Shown here one piece after another: positions 15,648 through 29,300 of a stretch of DNA of 64,000 nt. The notes beneath the pieces are model-generated. The model was not told the origin of the DNA. It worked only from the letters and a program-made list of their open reading frames with translations, and did no database searches. Both the position numbers and the translations under genes were made by a program. Position 1 is the first letter of the stretch. The number at the start of each line of letters is the position of its first letter. The stretch comes from Syngnathus acus (Eukaryota > Chordata > Actinopteri > Syngnathiformes > Syngnathidae). The stretch spans positions 2,014,912-2,078,911 of the forward strand of contig NC_051102.1 in assembly GCF_901709675.1 (NCBI RefSeq), written 5' to 3'.

Positions 15648-15835
15648 CTACCGTTCGAAAGTTTGGAGTCAAGTATAATTTAACACTATTTTTTAACAAA
15701 TAGCACTATAAGGTAACAATAAATCCATCAGAAATACAGCATCAACATTTTCTATAATAAGGACATTTCTAAGAAACCTCAAACTTAAGATTTAAGAGTA
15801 TACAGCAGCGGATGTAAGAAGTCTACACACCCCTG
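15648..15835 (+). mobile_element. Decayed Tc1-like element
   Basis: Starts with CACTACCGTTCGAAAGTTTG, a one-base variant of the terminus seen in the two palindromes at 18300 and 18534. The following sequence (ATCAGAAATACAGCATCAAC, then AAGGACATTTCTAAG) resembles the non-coding part of common fish Tc1-like elements. The right end is not visible. Confidence 0.6.
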
Positions 15836-16842
15836 TTTAAGCGGGCATGGGACGAATGGTCATCAGCAATTGTAGGACCCATAAACAAATTTCAATAAGC
15901 CAAATACGCATATTTTGGGGGGTGGAAGACACACAAATTCTAGCCGAGAAACCAAGATTCAAACCCATAACCTTGGAGCCACCAAAAAAACATCCTATCA
16001 CACACCGTGCAAAATATTTTTTGTATGTTTTCTTAGATGGATAGCCCAATATAAGGCACACAGTAGCAGAAGGTAACTTTTTCAGGTGTACCTAATGAAG
16101 TGGCCTGGAGGGAGTCAAGGTGGGACGCATTTATTATGTGATACACCTGTGGACATGATGACAGAAGGTGTTGGAAGAGGTGGGAGACAGCAGAAGGTGA
16201 CACTGTTGCTCTCTAATAAAAACATTTGAAAGATATTATGTAGAAAGAAATTAGTGTGGATAGAAAGCTTTTTATTTCAGACAACTTGTTTACTGTGTAA
16301 ACTCTGTAAAAGCTGTGAAACAGTCGGTATGGATGTGCAGGGAACGCAGCAGCGGAGGCGTGTTTCATTACGGCATAAGACTCAACAATACCTGTCCGTT
16401 CCATAGCCAAACAGTTGTCACTATAACTTCTCAAAGAATTTTTCTACATTGGAGCCATTGCTCGGTTAATTTAGTTTAGTTTAAAAAAATAACAATAGTA
16501 GTTTAATAAGAGGCAAATCAAACTGCTTGAAAACCAAACACACACATCATAGCAAAAAATATTGCACTGTTCTTTGGTCACACGCTGGTCTTTCATAATT
16601 GTTTGTCCTTTCTTTCTTCACTTTTCCTTCCCTCTCTTGTTCTTTTGCGTGCGGAAAGGCCAAAGCAAAAGGCTGCACTCGACAGCGCCGCTCCGCAGGG
16701 GGGAGAACAGATTGCGATATCACGTCGCCCACCCAAAGCTGCTTCTGTGTCCAAGCAATCATGGCAGAGGCGGAGCATATTTAATTATCACTGTTTTTAT
16801 ATATAAAATAATATACATAATATAAAATATATAAATAAATAA
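15836..16842. other. Intergenic, no gene recognised
   Basis: A possible tRNA-like scrap (TTCAAACCCATAACCTTGGA, about 15958-15978) suggests an old SINE. Otherwise nothing supported. Confidence 0.4.
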
Positions 16843-16897
<55 letters not shown>

Positions 16898-16985
16898 ATC
16901 TATATGTATCTATATATATATGTATCTATATATCTATCTATATATATATATATATATATATATACATCTATATCTATCTATATAT
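16843..16985 (+). repeat. (ATCT)n and (TA)n microsatellite block
   Basis: About 13 consecutive ATCT units (16843-16896), then mixed TATCTA and TA repeats up to the 3' end of the adjacent LINE. Confidence 0.9.
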
Positions 16986-18150
16986 ATCAAAGTCAAAGTC
17001 AAAGTCTGCTTTATTGTCAATTTCTTCACATGCCAAGACACACAAAGAGATCGAAATTACGTTCCCACTATCCCACGGTGACAAGACATAGTACACAATA
17101 TACATACAAGTAAACAACACAAAAAATAAAAACAAGAAGGCACAAACAATGAACAAATAAGAGTGATGAATAAATAATAAATAAACAAATAACAATAAAT
17201 AAGAGGAGCAAAAATGGAGGAAGAGTGCATACAGCAGACAGAATATAGCGCAAAAGTATAGGACACTATGCAGAAGGGGGGAGAGAGTTCAGGATCCTAA
17301 CAGCCTGGAGTATGAAGCTGTTGGTGAGTCTGGTGGTGCGGGAGCGCAGGCTCCTGTACCTCTTCCCAGAGGGCAGAAGATCAAACAAAGAGTGAGCGGG
17401 GTGACTCACATCACTCACAATCGCAGTCGCCTTGCGGGTGAGATGGGAGGTGTAAATGTCCTTCAGGGAGGGGAGGGAAGCACCAATAATCTTACCAGCG
17501 GTGTTCACTATGCGCTGCAATTGCCTTCATGTTGTATTCAGTGCAGCTACCACCCCAAACACAATACAACTGGAAAGGACGCTCTCAATGGTGCCACGGT
17601 AGAATGTAGTCATGACCGCCGGAGGAGCACTTGCACGCCTGAGTTTCCGCAGGAAGTACAGGCGGCGCTGAGCTTTCTTCGCCAGTGATGCGGTGTTGGT
17701 GGACCAGGAGAGGTCCTCACTGATGTGCACCCCCAGGAATCTGGTGCTGCTCACTCTCTCCACCACAGCACCGTCGATGGTTAGTGGCAGGTGTTGGGTG
17801 TGACCCTTCCGGAAGTCAACAACAATCGCCTTGGTATTGTTGACGTTCAGCAGGAGGTTGTTGTCCCAGCACCACGTGGCCAGAAGGTCGACCTCCGACC
17901 TGTACTGAGTCTCGTCGACCCCGGTGATGAGGCCCACCAGAGTCGTGTCGTCGGCATATTTCAGCACGCGGTTGCTACCGTAAGTTGCAGTGCAGTCATG
18001 CGTCAGCAGGGTGAAGAGCAGCGGACTGAGCACGCAGCCTTGGGGGGACCCCGTGCTCAGCGTGATGCTGGCGGAGATTTTGTCGCCAACACGTACCACC
18101 TGAGGCCTCTGACAGAGGAAGTCCAGTAGCCAGTTGCAGAGGTAGGTACT
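16986..18150 (-). mobile_element. 5'-truncated CR1/L2/Rex-type LINE, copy 1
   Basis: Read on the minus strand, the sequence encodes the back half of a reverse transcriptase. [13 protein letters not shown] and the catalytic YADDTTLV are followed by [28 protein letters not shown] and, after a frameshift near 17525, the C-terminal part ([17 protein letters not shown]). The 3' end is a short (TCAAAG)n-like tail at 16989-17005. The 5' half with the endonuclease is missing and the frame is broken, so it is inactive. A second copy at 51594-52312 shares most of it. Confidence 0.88.
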
Positions 18151-18151
18151 G

Positions 18152-18182
<31 letters not shown>

Positions 18183-18241
18183 CTATTGTCTATTCTAAAA
18201 TATATAAATAAATAATATCTATAGATAGAATCTATCTATCT

Positions 18242-18244
18242 ATA

Positions 18245-18290
<46 letters not shown>

Positions 18291-18298
18291 AATATATA
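18242..18298 (+). repeat. (TA)n tract
   Basis: Alternating TA repeat immediately left of the first Tc1-type palindrome. Confidence 0.85.
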
Positions 18299-18299
18299 T

Positions 18300-18367
18300 A
18301 CACTACCGTTCAAAAGTTTGGGGTCACAAAATTGTTTGGGTGACCCCAAACTTTTGAACGGTAGTGT
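18300..18367. mobile_element. 68-bp Tc1-type palindrome, copy 1
   Basis: Two head-to-head copies of the terminus CACTACCGTTCAAAAGTTTG plus GGGTCAC, around a 12-base core (AAAATTGTTTGG). The whole unit is a nearly perfect hairpin set in TA-rich DNA. Confidence 0.85.
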
Positions 18368-18533
18368 ATATATTTATTTAGATAATTATTTATAGATTAT
18401 ATATATAATCTTCTGTGTAAAAAATCTTATAATATATATGTATACTTATATTCATAGATTATATATAATCTTATACAAATATAAGATATAATTTATAATA
18501 TTTAATTCATAATATTTTATTATAATAATATTT

Positions 18534-18597
18534 ACACTACTGTTCAAAAGTTTGGGGTCACCCAAACAATTTTGTGACCCCAAACTTTTGAACGGTA

Positions 18598-18601
<4 letters not shown>
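18534..18601. mobile_element. 68-bp Tc1-type palindrome, copy 2
   Basis: The same unit as at 18300-18367 in opposite orientation: its core reads CCAAACAATTTT, the reverse complement of the other core. One mismatch in the left terminus. A (TA)n tract follows (18600-18640). Confidence 0.85.
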
Positions 18602-18640
<39 letters not shown>

Positions 18641-18641
<1 letters not shown>

Positions 18642-19731
18642 ATTCTATAGCCAGCTAAAGATTTTTACTAACCTCCCCGAATAATGTTGATAATATAATA
18701 CACTAAACATTGTATGGCTCATGAAGGACAAAGGATTTCCTTCCTTGCTCGACAATGGCACTGATTGCCAGCAACTGGATGTGCTTTCTTTTTTTAGCTT
18801 CCAGTTACTAATTGAATTAAAATATCAGGTTTTTTGCTTCTTGCAAACCACACACGTCATCTGCCTGGAAGAGAGGCTGAATCATGTGATGCGCTCATTC
18901 GGACTACGTGAACCTGGCGGCACCGCTCTTATCAATGAGCCTTTGGAGTTACACTCACATATCTTAGGAGTCACATGATTCCTGTTCATACTGGTCAAGA
19001 GCCTGCTGAAATCAAAATGGTCTGCATTCAAGCCCCTCAGCATCAAATCCTTTGGGTCAATGTTGACTGAGTAAATGACATAATATCCACAAGGTCTATG
19101 AGGGATCGCTTGGTGACCATAATCAAAAAAAGTTTGTCACAACCCGTGCCGCACGACATGACCACAAAGGATTATGATAAAACTGAAAACAAGACAGAAG
19201 AAAACACAATAAGTCGATTGATTTTCATGGAGATGTCAATCGATGGGTTGTTTGGTTTGACGGCGTCCGAGACCGCGGTGTCACAATCAGGCGTCGTCGA
19301 GATTGAGCAGCGTCGAGGGGCTTAGTGGCAAACACAATCGAGGAGTGTAAACATACTGAGAGGGCTTGCGGGGGGGGGGGGGGGGGGGGAGCGATCAATG
19401 GCCGCAGTCTGGGATTGATTAATTACCCCTGGAAAGAGAGTGAGGGGTGAGGGCACCAGAGAAACCTGATCAGAACAAGATTTATCACCCAATCTGCCGA
19501 GCATCCCTCCCTTTTTGCTCCACGATTTGGCTTCTTTCATTCGTGCCCTTCTCGCCTTAAATTGTCCACGGACCCCCGCCCCTTCTAAATAAAAGTCAGG
19601 CACGAGCATCTCATTGGACCGCCCTTTCAATCGCTTTTGCCATTCATCCCAAATCAATGGCAAATATTCTCACTCGTTGCCACAAATCCCTTTTGCCACT
19701 GGAATGTTGTTTTATCGTTATCATTTTCATC
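18641..19731. other. Intergenic, no gene recognised
   Basis: A G-run of about 20 bases (19370-19389) is the only distinct mark. The block 18840-18975 is of balanced composition and could be a conserved non-coding element, which I cannot test. Confidence 0.4.
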
Positions 19732-19889
19732 AATCAGAATCAGCTTTATTGGCCAAGTTTGTGCATGCCAAACAAGGAATTTGACTCCGGTTGATCTCAG
19801 TCTCTGTACAACATTCAAGTGACTAACAACATTCAGGTTACTAACAACATTTAAGTGGCAAGAACAGGATATTATTGCCCAGTGATGAA
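19732..19889 (+). repeat. LINE-type 3' fragment, copy A
   Basis: ATCAGAATCAGCTTTATTGG, then TTTGTGCATGCCAAACAAGG and repeated ACTAACAACATT units. A near-identical fragment lies at 35889-36045. TCAGAATCAGCTTTATTGGCC is typical of teleost LINE 3' ends. Confidence 0.7.
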
Positions 19890-22383
19890 GAAGCTGTGTC
19901 ATTGCTTAAATGCTCTTTAATCCTGCTTTTTACGCCTACAGAAACCAACGACTGTAGATACATGTTTGGGATTGATGAAAATTGTAAGATAAATTTATTA
20001 GTTTGGAAAAATAGTTTGTTTACTATCGACACACAGACGGACGCTGATATACTGTTAGTACTGTTTTTCTGTCATTCATTACACCTGCTCTTCCTCAATA
20101 TATGCATTTAAACGTGTTTGTATTATTTTAAAGTGCGTTTAAATCCTTTAAAAAATTTATGAGTGATCGCTGTGGATGAAGAGTTGATGGGAGTGTTTTA
20201 CCCAAAGTCTCTAGGGATTAAGGTGAACATTTTCTAAGTATGAATGACTTGGAGGGGGGGCTTTCCTCCAGGCTCTCTGGGAATCGTTGGCATAGAGACA
20301 AGTCCTGCTATAAAGTCCAACCCCCCCCTCTCCACACACACACACAATCAAGCAGAAAAAGGAGTGCAGAGAGAATAGAAGAGCAGTCGTTGTCATAGCT
20401 GAGACAACCACATGACAGCGCTGTCCCTCCCCGTGTGTCCCCTTACATCGGCAGGCCCGCTAATGATGACCTTTGGTAACGGCGGGCGAGCCACCCCATT
20501 TAATTTGGTATTTGATTGCGTGTGTGTGTGGGGGTGCCGCTGGACCAAACGCTCTGAGGGCCTCCAGGTCAAGAAAAAGGACGGCTAGCCGCAATTAGGA
20601 TTTCGGGAGCCCTTTGTCAACTTTAATTGAAGTTGACAGACACTATGGATGAGGAAGAACAAGACAGTCCAAAACCCCTTCAAACTGCATGATTCACTCT
20701 CTCACTGTCTCCCCGTACAGTCCATCATGCCTTGCACACGGACTGCAGCGCCATCCGTCTTGGGAAAGTGCATTCCGGGCAATAAAATAGATGACAGATT
20801 AATTAATAACATGGTAATTGTGCTATATTAATCAAACATACCGGAACATAACTTATTGGCACTTCAATCTTAAGACACCTGACAGCCTGACACAATAGTT
20901 GGTCTCGATAAAGTAACATATTCAATTCAAAATTTTCAAGAAATAAATCTCAAGTAACACATTCAATTCAAATTTTTCAAAAAATAAATCTAAAAAAAAA
21001 CAGGGTAAGTAATCCATTAGTTTTCTGCAATCTAAATAATAATAAAAAATAATATTTTTATGCATCTTTTTTATCTACCCATTAATATTTAGCATACAAT
21101 TTTTACAACATATCTTAATAGCAACCGACCAAATTGAGTCTTCTCTTTCCAATTGCTTGAATTGAACTCACATTTGGATCTCCATCCATCCATTTTCTGA
21201 ACCGCTTATCCTCTCAATGATATTCAACATAAAAAGTGAGTTATTCTTTCACTTCATAACAACTAAAACCTCTCCAAATCAGATTCCTGTAGTGCTGATG
21301 AATGCATGCATTAATGACAACTTGTTGCCTTGACTTCATTTCAATTAGCTACATTCACTCAGCAATCAGTGGGCTGGACGCTGCGGTCAATATGAACAAT
21401 GGATGAAATGACGCCAGATGGGCGGCTCACAGTGATTTGTCATCTGGTCATTGTTCACCACTTCTGAACAAAATACTAAACACTTAACCAACAACAACCA
21501 AGGATGACTTACTCAAAGTCATTGGTGATATAATCACTTTTGATTTTATTCATAACGCATGCAGTTAATAATTAGTCAAATAATGATACAAGTAGATTTA
21601 AAAAAAAAAAATGTTTCAGTAATTCTCAAAATTCTTTGCAACATAGGCTTCCTCTAGTCTAGTGCATGGGTAGACAACTCTCGAGCACATTCCCTTTTTC
21701 AAAATAACACAGACAGTTGATTCTTAGGGTCTCTGCTTTTTTTTTGCACTATTTGGCTTAGCATTGTTAAAAAACACAAAATGGAAACTTTTTTTCCTTT
21801 CAGTGGGATTTACTATGGAAACTGAAAGTAAGTCTTCCTACCCTCTTTTGGAGCAGCTTTGCATACAATGTAGGGTTGATTAATGCCTTAATAGCTTTTT
21901 TCATTTTGTCAGCGCTCAGCATGCTTTCATTATTGTCCACAGCTAGAGGAAAATAAACTCTGTGTTATATGATTTCTGCGTAAATACATGTTTAAAAAAA
22001 AAAAAGCTGTAAAATGTAGCCTCGAGCGACATTTATTTTAAGCATGCAAAAATGACTTTCTGCATATATCTCAGTCATGTACAGACTGCAGCAATGAATA
22101 CTTCATGGTTTGTTTGTTTTTAAGCAGCGATAATTAATATTTTTTTAAATGTAATAAAAAAAAAAAAAAAAATTTAAAATAATCCTTGGCACATATTCTT
22201 TCCTACTTACCAACCACGCTGTACTACAATTTTGACGCAAAGTTAGTTTTAAGTGCCCTTATTAGGATGTCTGTATTCTGCAAACATCCATGAGGAGGAG
22301 GGAAGTGAGATAGAAAAAAAAAAAAATGTGAAGGCACTTCATAAAAAAAAAAGTGGAGGATCGGAATTTTGGCAGTTCTTCAA
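19890..22383. other. Intergenic, no gene recognised
   Basis: Includes a roughly 38-base tandem duplication (about 20925-20999, unit AACACATTCAATTCAAATTT plus flank), a reverse scrap of the ATGGATGG retroposon (21182-21215) and A-rich tracts. The gpt2 3'UTR should extend into the right edge. Confidence 0.5.
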
Positions 22384-22385
22384 CG

Positions 22386-22428
22386 TGTGTGTGTGTGTGC
22401 GTGTTTGTGTGTGAGAGAGAGAGAGAAC
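22386..22428 (+). repeat. (GT)n(GA)n microsatellite in the gpt2 3'UTR
   Basis: A GT run followed by a GA run, starting 12 bases beyond the gpt2 stop codon, hence probably transcribed. Confidence 0.8.
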
Positions 22429-22439
22429 GATTAGGGGAC

Positions 22440-25400
22440 TTAGGAGTACTGCTTGGTGAACCTTTGGTGGAACTCCTTCACTTTACTCAAGAGAACCTTC
22501 AGCTTGTCGGTGGGAGGCAGGATGGTCATCCTGTATAAGGAGAAAGGTTTAAAAGATGTTAACATACCACATTTGACATTTTTTCCCAAGTAGTTCCATT
22601 ACAAATGGCTGGCAGCAACTAAAATAATAAATAACTATTTTCAAAAAAAATTTTGTCGTCAGAAATGACTGACCTTGACCGCAGTGGCAGCAGACTCACT
22701 TCACAATTAGCATCCATATTTAAACTGCTCACATTTTTTTTTTTAGATTCTTGTCATATTCTCATAAGATATTGTCATACATATGTATCTTGACATAAGA
22801 TAATTAAAATATCAAGTCCACTCCCCTCCGAATTGAAGTCCTGAAATTTGTAGCCCCCACACCCCCCGCTGCCTTTTAACATCCGTAGGAAGGCTGTCAG
22901 AGAACAAGAGGACCAAGTTGTTAAGCCGAGCCCATGCGTCTTCAGCAGCGGAGCGTGTAAAGATTTCCCCGGACTTTGAAGGATCACCGTTAAGAGAAGT
23001 GGTTCGATAGCGACGATAAAGCATAAAGCTTCTCCTCCTAATTTTGCAGCGGCGAATACAAAAACAATTGATCCATCTACTGCAGAGTCAATTAGAAACT
23101 CTGGGCTCAAATACATAGAGGAATTAATTAAGATGCTGCTCCAAAAAGTTCATTCATGATGACAGCATAGCGATTTTTAGCATCTTAAGCATTTTTTAAA
23201 ATGTGAGCGACCCCACAAAAAATGGATGTTCGTGCTTCTCTTATTGTGTCCATATCTAATGTTGTTCCAAACAAAAGTAAATATCAAATCATCAAATTAA
23301 TATCAATAAAGTTAATACAATGTTGTGAAAAAAAATGCTTAATATTTTTTAATTGTAAAATTAAAAAAAAAACGGATACCTAACAACAATGGGGGGGAAG
23401 TCTTAATCTCTACTTCAACATTTTACAAAATGTATTTGACATAGTCAGGGGAAAAAAACTATCATTAAAAGTATAAGTGTGGGGCTGAAATTACATAATA
23501 ATCTTAAATTAATACAATAAAAAATGTAGACATCATGAAAAAATTTCAATTGCTTGAAAATACAAAGAATGACTTGAATGAAACTGTCAAATTGTTAACA
23601 AATGTAAAAAAAAAAAAAGCACTGACTACAATGTAATTAAAAATGCCTCCTTAAATTAATTTGTAAAACAATCTTTAGAAATAAAAAATAAAATGTAAAA
23701 ATTAAAAATACATATAAAATAATTTCCAAAAATGTTAGTGAAAGAAACTGCCAGAAAATGCAAAGAAGAACTACTCGGGGGTAGAATCAGAATCAGAAGA
23801 TGAAAAAGCAGTTGCTAGGCTATTTGTTAGCGACATTACGGGAGCAAGCTCCTCTTGCCATTATTGTGGTGAACGACTCGGGAAACTCGTTATAGAAACA
23901 AATTTAACCCAATTAGTTGCTCCTCAATTTGTCGTTTGGTAAAATTGCAAGCCTCGGGTCGTTCTGTCTCAGGTCAAAATTACAGAGGTTATGGCTTAGC
24001 CAATCTTAGTGTTGAAAACACGCTGAAGGATTGTTTTAGCAAACATTTAGGATTTGTTTAACATTTACCGTTTTTTGCCTAGACTGGGGAAATTAAAATA
24101 AAAACACTCTTGACACACTCCGCACTACAGGATAATTGCCATCGGACAATCTGGCCTCTGCTGACTTGATGAAAGAATGAAAATTACTCCAATTTGGCGT
24201 GATTATATGTGTGTGTGCGTGTAGGCCTACTGTTTTCTTACCTGAAGTGGTAGGTCCCGTCCTTCTGCCCGAAGCCGCTCCCAGGAACAAGGCAGATGCC
24301 CGTCTCCTCCAGCAGTCTCATGCAGTAGAACATGTCGGGTTCTTGGCCTTTTGACTGTGTGATACAAATGGCAAAGAGTTGTCCGTCTGTGTAATTTGAA
24401 TTTGCAGCCCTTTATTCAAACACATGACATTATTTCAAATTGACGGTGCATTCATGATGATTGGTTCGTAACATGTCAGAAAATTGGGGATCATTTTTTC
24501 TAAATTAAAGGAATATGATTGATTTTCAATAACCAGTCTCATCAACACAACAAAAAATTATGCATTTTTGTGGAGTGGACAGGGGCTTCAGTTTGGGATT
24601 GTTTGGCCTTTAGCAGAAATTTGAGTTCTACTAAGAACCACTCTAGCTGTTGTGTTGTGGTACACGTGTTATTCTTATAATTCCTCCATGTCTTGAATGC
24701 ACCTTTGTCTAAGAAAAGCGTACAACAGTGCTGACTAAACATTTTGTAGTGAAGTGAGCCCAAATGAAAGCAAATGGACATTTTTTTTAACCGGCTGGTG
24801 AATTAATGAATTGAAACTGGAAAGCTCTTGAGTCTTGTTCGCAATTGTTGCCCAGCCTACATTGGTAGAAGAGCATACTTTCAAGGGTCACTCGACCGCA
24901 GAAGCAACCTTCAGAGACTTCAAATGGTGACATAATGGACTCAATTTGAACAAAAGCAATAGATTCCGCTCGGAGGCGACGCGCAATATACGAGGGGGCT
25001 AATGGATTGCGCAAGCCGCTCGCTTTAACTACGTCCCATGGCGTGGCCGCTAGAAAATCCGTTGCTCGCTCCAAGTGCCGACGCCAAGCGATCGCGCCGC
25101 TCGGATAGCCGATGACGCCGAGGAAAGTTAACGAGGATCAATCGGCGGGTCAGCTGACCTTTTCAAGTGGGAAGCTAAGCAGATTCTCTCTCTTTGCAGA
25201 CAACCGCGTCGCCTTAAAGAGCTTATTCAACAGAGAGACATGTTGTGAAAGAGTGCAAGTGTATTAACAGAAACATTAGCTCGCTAATGCTAACGTTAGC
25301 AGGACGCATTAGGGCTTACTTTGGGCTACAAATATCATTTTCGAGGATGGCGGCAGGGTAGTCGTGTGGTCAGCATGTCTCCCACCCAGTTCTCAGGTCA

Positions 25401-26298
25401 CGCATACATATTTTTGACAGATATCTGACGGCCAGCCCGGGAGGGAGTCCGCCTCTCACCAAAATTCAGCTGTAATAGGCTTCAGCTCACCCGAATGACG
25501 TCACCATTCTTATGCCCAAATACTTTTAGTTGGCAAAGTGGGATACATACTGCGGCCTCTTTGACAGCTTTCTCTGGAATGCTGATACGAGGGAAGGAGT
25601 ACATGGCACCCTGCACAGGATTGCACCTGATGCCAGGCACAGTGTTAAGCACCTCCTCTGTCAATCTGGCCTTGTCTGCTAAGGCACTCAGGGTGGCTGT
25701 ACGTTCCTGAACGACAAGAAAAACAACAAAAGCATTCACTAAAACATGAGTAAAAAAATTTCGTGGAGATTTTAATGTACCTTCATGAATTTATCATACG
25801 ACGGCTCTCCGGGCTGCGGCGGGTTGACCACCAGGTCCATCAGTGCCTGTCCGGGAACGGGCGGACACAGGCGCACAGACACCAGCTTGGTCAGTTGGGC
25901 CTTCACTTCGTCGTCCATGTTGATGATCTCCATGTAGCCGCCACGGAAGCCACACCTCGGAGGAAAACAGAGGAAATCCAAAATGAGTAGCATTAAGACT
26001 GGACGAATCACTAGTCTAGAATCATGACGAAATCTTATTTCAGATTTGTAGGAGGTCTCTGCAGATTTTAAGATGTACGTATGCCTGGAATAGGGGCTTA
26101 AGAGTTTTCACTTACTCTCCCATGTAACATTTGGAGGTGGAGTGAAAGGAGGCCAGCTCCACCGTGTTGGAGTACTCAGGCCCCATCTCAAAGAGCACCT
26201 TCTTGAACGAGTGGAACTGGCACCCGTCGGCATACACGTTATCCTGGTACACCTGGCGAGAAGATGGCGGTATGACAAGAGCATTTAGCCGTGTTTCT

Positions 26299-26384
<86 letters not shown>

Positions 26385-29300
26385 CGAGAGAGACAGAGAC
26401 AGAGTGGCAAAGACAGAGGAAGGTTGCAGAGCGGTCACCTCGTCAGCCATGAGGAACAGACGCTCCTTGGCGGCGAATCGGATGACGTCTTCGATGCACT
26501 TTCTGTTCTGAACCTGGCCTGTGGGCAGAGAGGGTCGCTGAGCCTGAGCCACAGGGTTGTGTTGCTTTGCAATCCATCTAGGGCCCCTTTCTGGCTGCAT
26601 CCATGTATGAAAATAGACTTCACTTTGCGCTAGCTAGACTTAAACTGGGCACAAAACTAGGGCCCCCAGTATTTTATTGTATTCGGTGTAGCCTCTTTGG
26701 TGTACTCCATTTGAAGAGGCCACCATAGAATTTGCAGCAGGATCTGACAAATGTAAAAAAGTGTTTACTCAGTTGCCATGGCGACAGCTGGTGAGTTCTC
26801 AGTAAGGAAAATAAGTACGATTCAGCTGATTGTTTTAGGGTTACCCCACCTCTTCAAAAAGAATGTTTTGATGCAAAACATAATACTCAAGGGGTCTTTA
26901 CCAGTGGGGTTCCCGGGGTTGATGACACACAGGGCTCGGGGGTTGCAGTGGCTCCGTGCCTCATCCAGAGCCCGCTGCAGCTCGCTGATGTCCATGCTCC
27001 AGCACGCCTCCTCGTTGAGGTAGTAGTTGATCTGCACGGCGCCCAGCTCGGCCAGCGCCGCTGAGTAGAGAGGGTACTGCGGGATGGAAATCATGACGCC
27101 GGTGCGGGCCGTGCCTTCGCCGCATACCAGCAGTTTGAGCATCGTCTAGAGAAGACAGAAAATAACTAGAGGGGTAAAACATATACAAATTATGTCGTTA
27201 ACAGGCAACAACATGGCATCATTGCAGTTGCTAGTCTTTTAATTGTACATGGCATCATTGCAGTTTTTAGTCTTTTAATTGTAAGTCAAAACTTCATTGA
27301 CGTAGAGAGCAAACCAACAAACTGCAAGCATGATTCATTACTGACATCTGGTGGTCTAAGCATGCTACTACAACAAGGATGAAGGCGAACCAATTAAGTG
27401 GCCACTGTGTGTTACTTCTATAATTGACTGAATTAAGAAAAAATAAAACAAATTAAAAGAAATCTTTACCACGATGCCATCGCTGGCCCCTGTGGTGAGG
27501 TAAATGTCATCCGGGTCGCAGTGCACGCCGCCGTCCCTTTGCTGCACGTACCGGGCCACGTCATGTCGCACAGAGTCGATGCCTTGACTGGCACTGTATG
27601 AACCTGAAGAACAAAAAAATAAAGGACAAATAAAATTGAAAATTAAATTATTAAAATTAATCATTATAATCTGGTTCTGATCCAAATCATGATTGTTCAA
27701 CCTTGGCAGAAGTCTGCCTTCCACTACTGTGCCCATTTAGTTATTATAGTTATCTAACTTGATATATATTTATAGTGAGCTGGGTCAAAAGTTCATCAAA
27801 TAACCACCATGCCTTAGGTTGCCCACCCCCGCTCCAAAACTACAAGTTTCCATGACAACACAGCGCCACAAAGCGACCCCCTGCTCGGATGAGGAACACA
27901 GGACCGCTGTCATGTATACAAAGGCTGTTTGAAGAAATACAACATGTGCAACACACCCATACTGTTGCCACCGCAGGACTGAAGGATGCGGCGCGCTCGA
28001 CTCTTTGCGTCTTCTGGGAACGTGCTGTCGTTGAGCAGTTCGGGGTAGGAGCACAGTGCCAGTACCTTTTCAAACCACACAGGGACAGGAGGCATTATTT
28101 ATAATTGATTGCAAACCAATTAAACACACTCATTTAACATTGCAGTGCCAACTATGAAGTGCTGCCTCTGACATTAAAAATGATTTTATTGTCTTTATCA
28201 AGGTTTGCTTGTTTTTGCAAAAAAGTAGCAAAACGTATATGAGAAGAATGAGACTGATTTCAGCAAGACAAGTAATAAGGTGTGTTAAGCATACTACCGT
28301 AATTTTCGGACTATAAGTCGCACCGGAGTATAAGTCGCACCAGCCATAAAATGCCCAAAAAAGTGAAAAAAAACATATATAAGTCGCTCCGGAGTATAAG
28401 TCGCATTTTGGGGGGCAATTTATTCGACAAAATCCAACACCAAGAACAGTCATGAACGAGCAACAACAGGCTAAACGATAGCTATGCTAACGTGACATAA
28501 ACACAAACTAAGAGCTGAGAACGGCCCTGACGTAAAATTCAGAGTTATTCAAAAAACTATTACATAAATAACACGTTAATAAAACCATCTGCGTCACTCC
28601 AATTCATTAAATCCATCAATCGTCCTTTGTCAACAATGCGTGCGCGCCGCTGACGGCTCTTGCACTTAAAAATATTCCACAGGCCCATATAACGATATAT
28701 AAATTATATATCAAATAACTATTATATAAGCAATAATGTTATCAAACCATCTGTGCACTCTAAATCATTAAATCCATCGATCAAATTCCTCGTCCTTTGT
28801 CAACATCGCCGCGCGTGCGCCCTGACGTCAGCCTCGTCGTTATTCCACAGATCTACTATATATAGATAATATATATTGTAGCGTTAACAAAGTTCAAGGA
28901 AAGACGTGGGTTTGGTAAACGGCTCTTTATTTAACAAAACAAACTTACAGGCGTGTGGCGGCGTGGACGTCCAGCCACGAAAGGGGACGAGAGCTCCATA
29001 CGATAGGACCGGGCGGGCGTAGAAGCCATGACCGAGATCCATGCACCGTCCTCGGACAGCCACCCGGCTGAGCGCCGGCCCTCGACTTCCATCCACGGAG
29101 CTGAAAGGCAGCTCGGTAGAGTAGGACCGGGCGTGCGTAAAAGCATTGTCCGAGCACCATCCACCGTCCCTGGACAGCCACCCGGCCGAGCGCCGGCGCC
29201 CGACTTCAATCCACGAAAGTGAAAGAAAGCTGGACGAGTCGATCTTTGTCCTTTATGTAAACAACCGTCGCGCTGCTGACGCGCGACCGCGACGTCGCGT

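Noticed and set aside
16843-18640. A CRISPR-like or satellite array
   Set aside because: The repeats are ATCT/TA microsatellites, a LINE and two Tc1 palindromes. There are no regular spacers and the DNA is vertebrate.
26112-26600. A 162-codon frame across the GA tract with a poly-(Leu-Ser) stretch
   Set aside because: It is gpt2 exons 6 and 7 read through the intron; the Leu-Ser run is the microsatellite.
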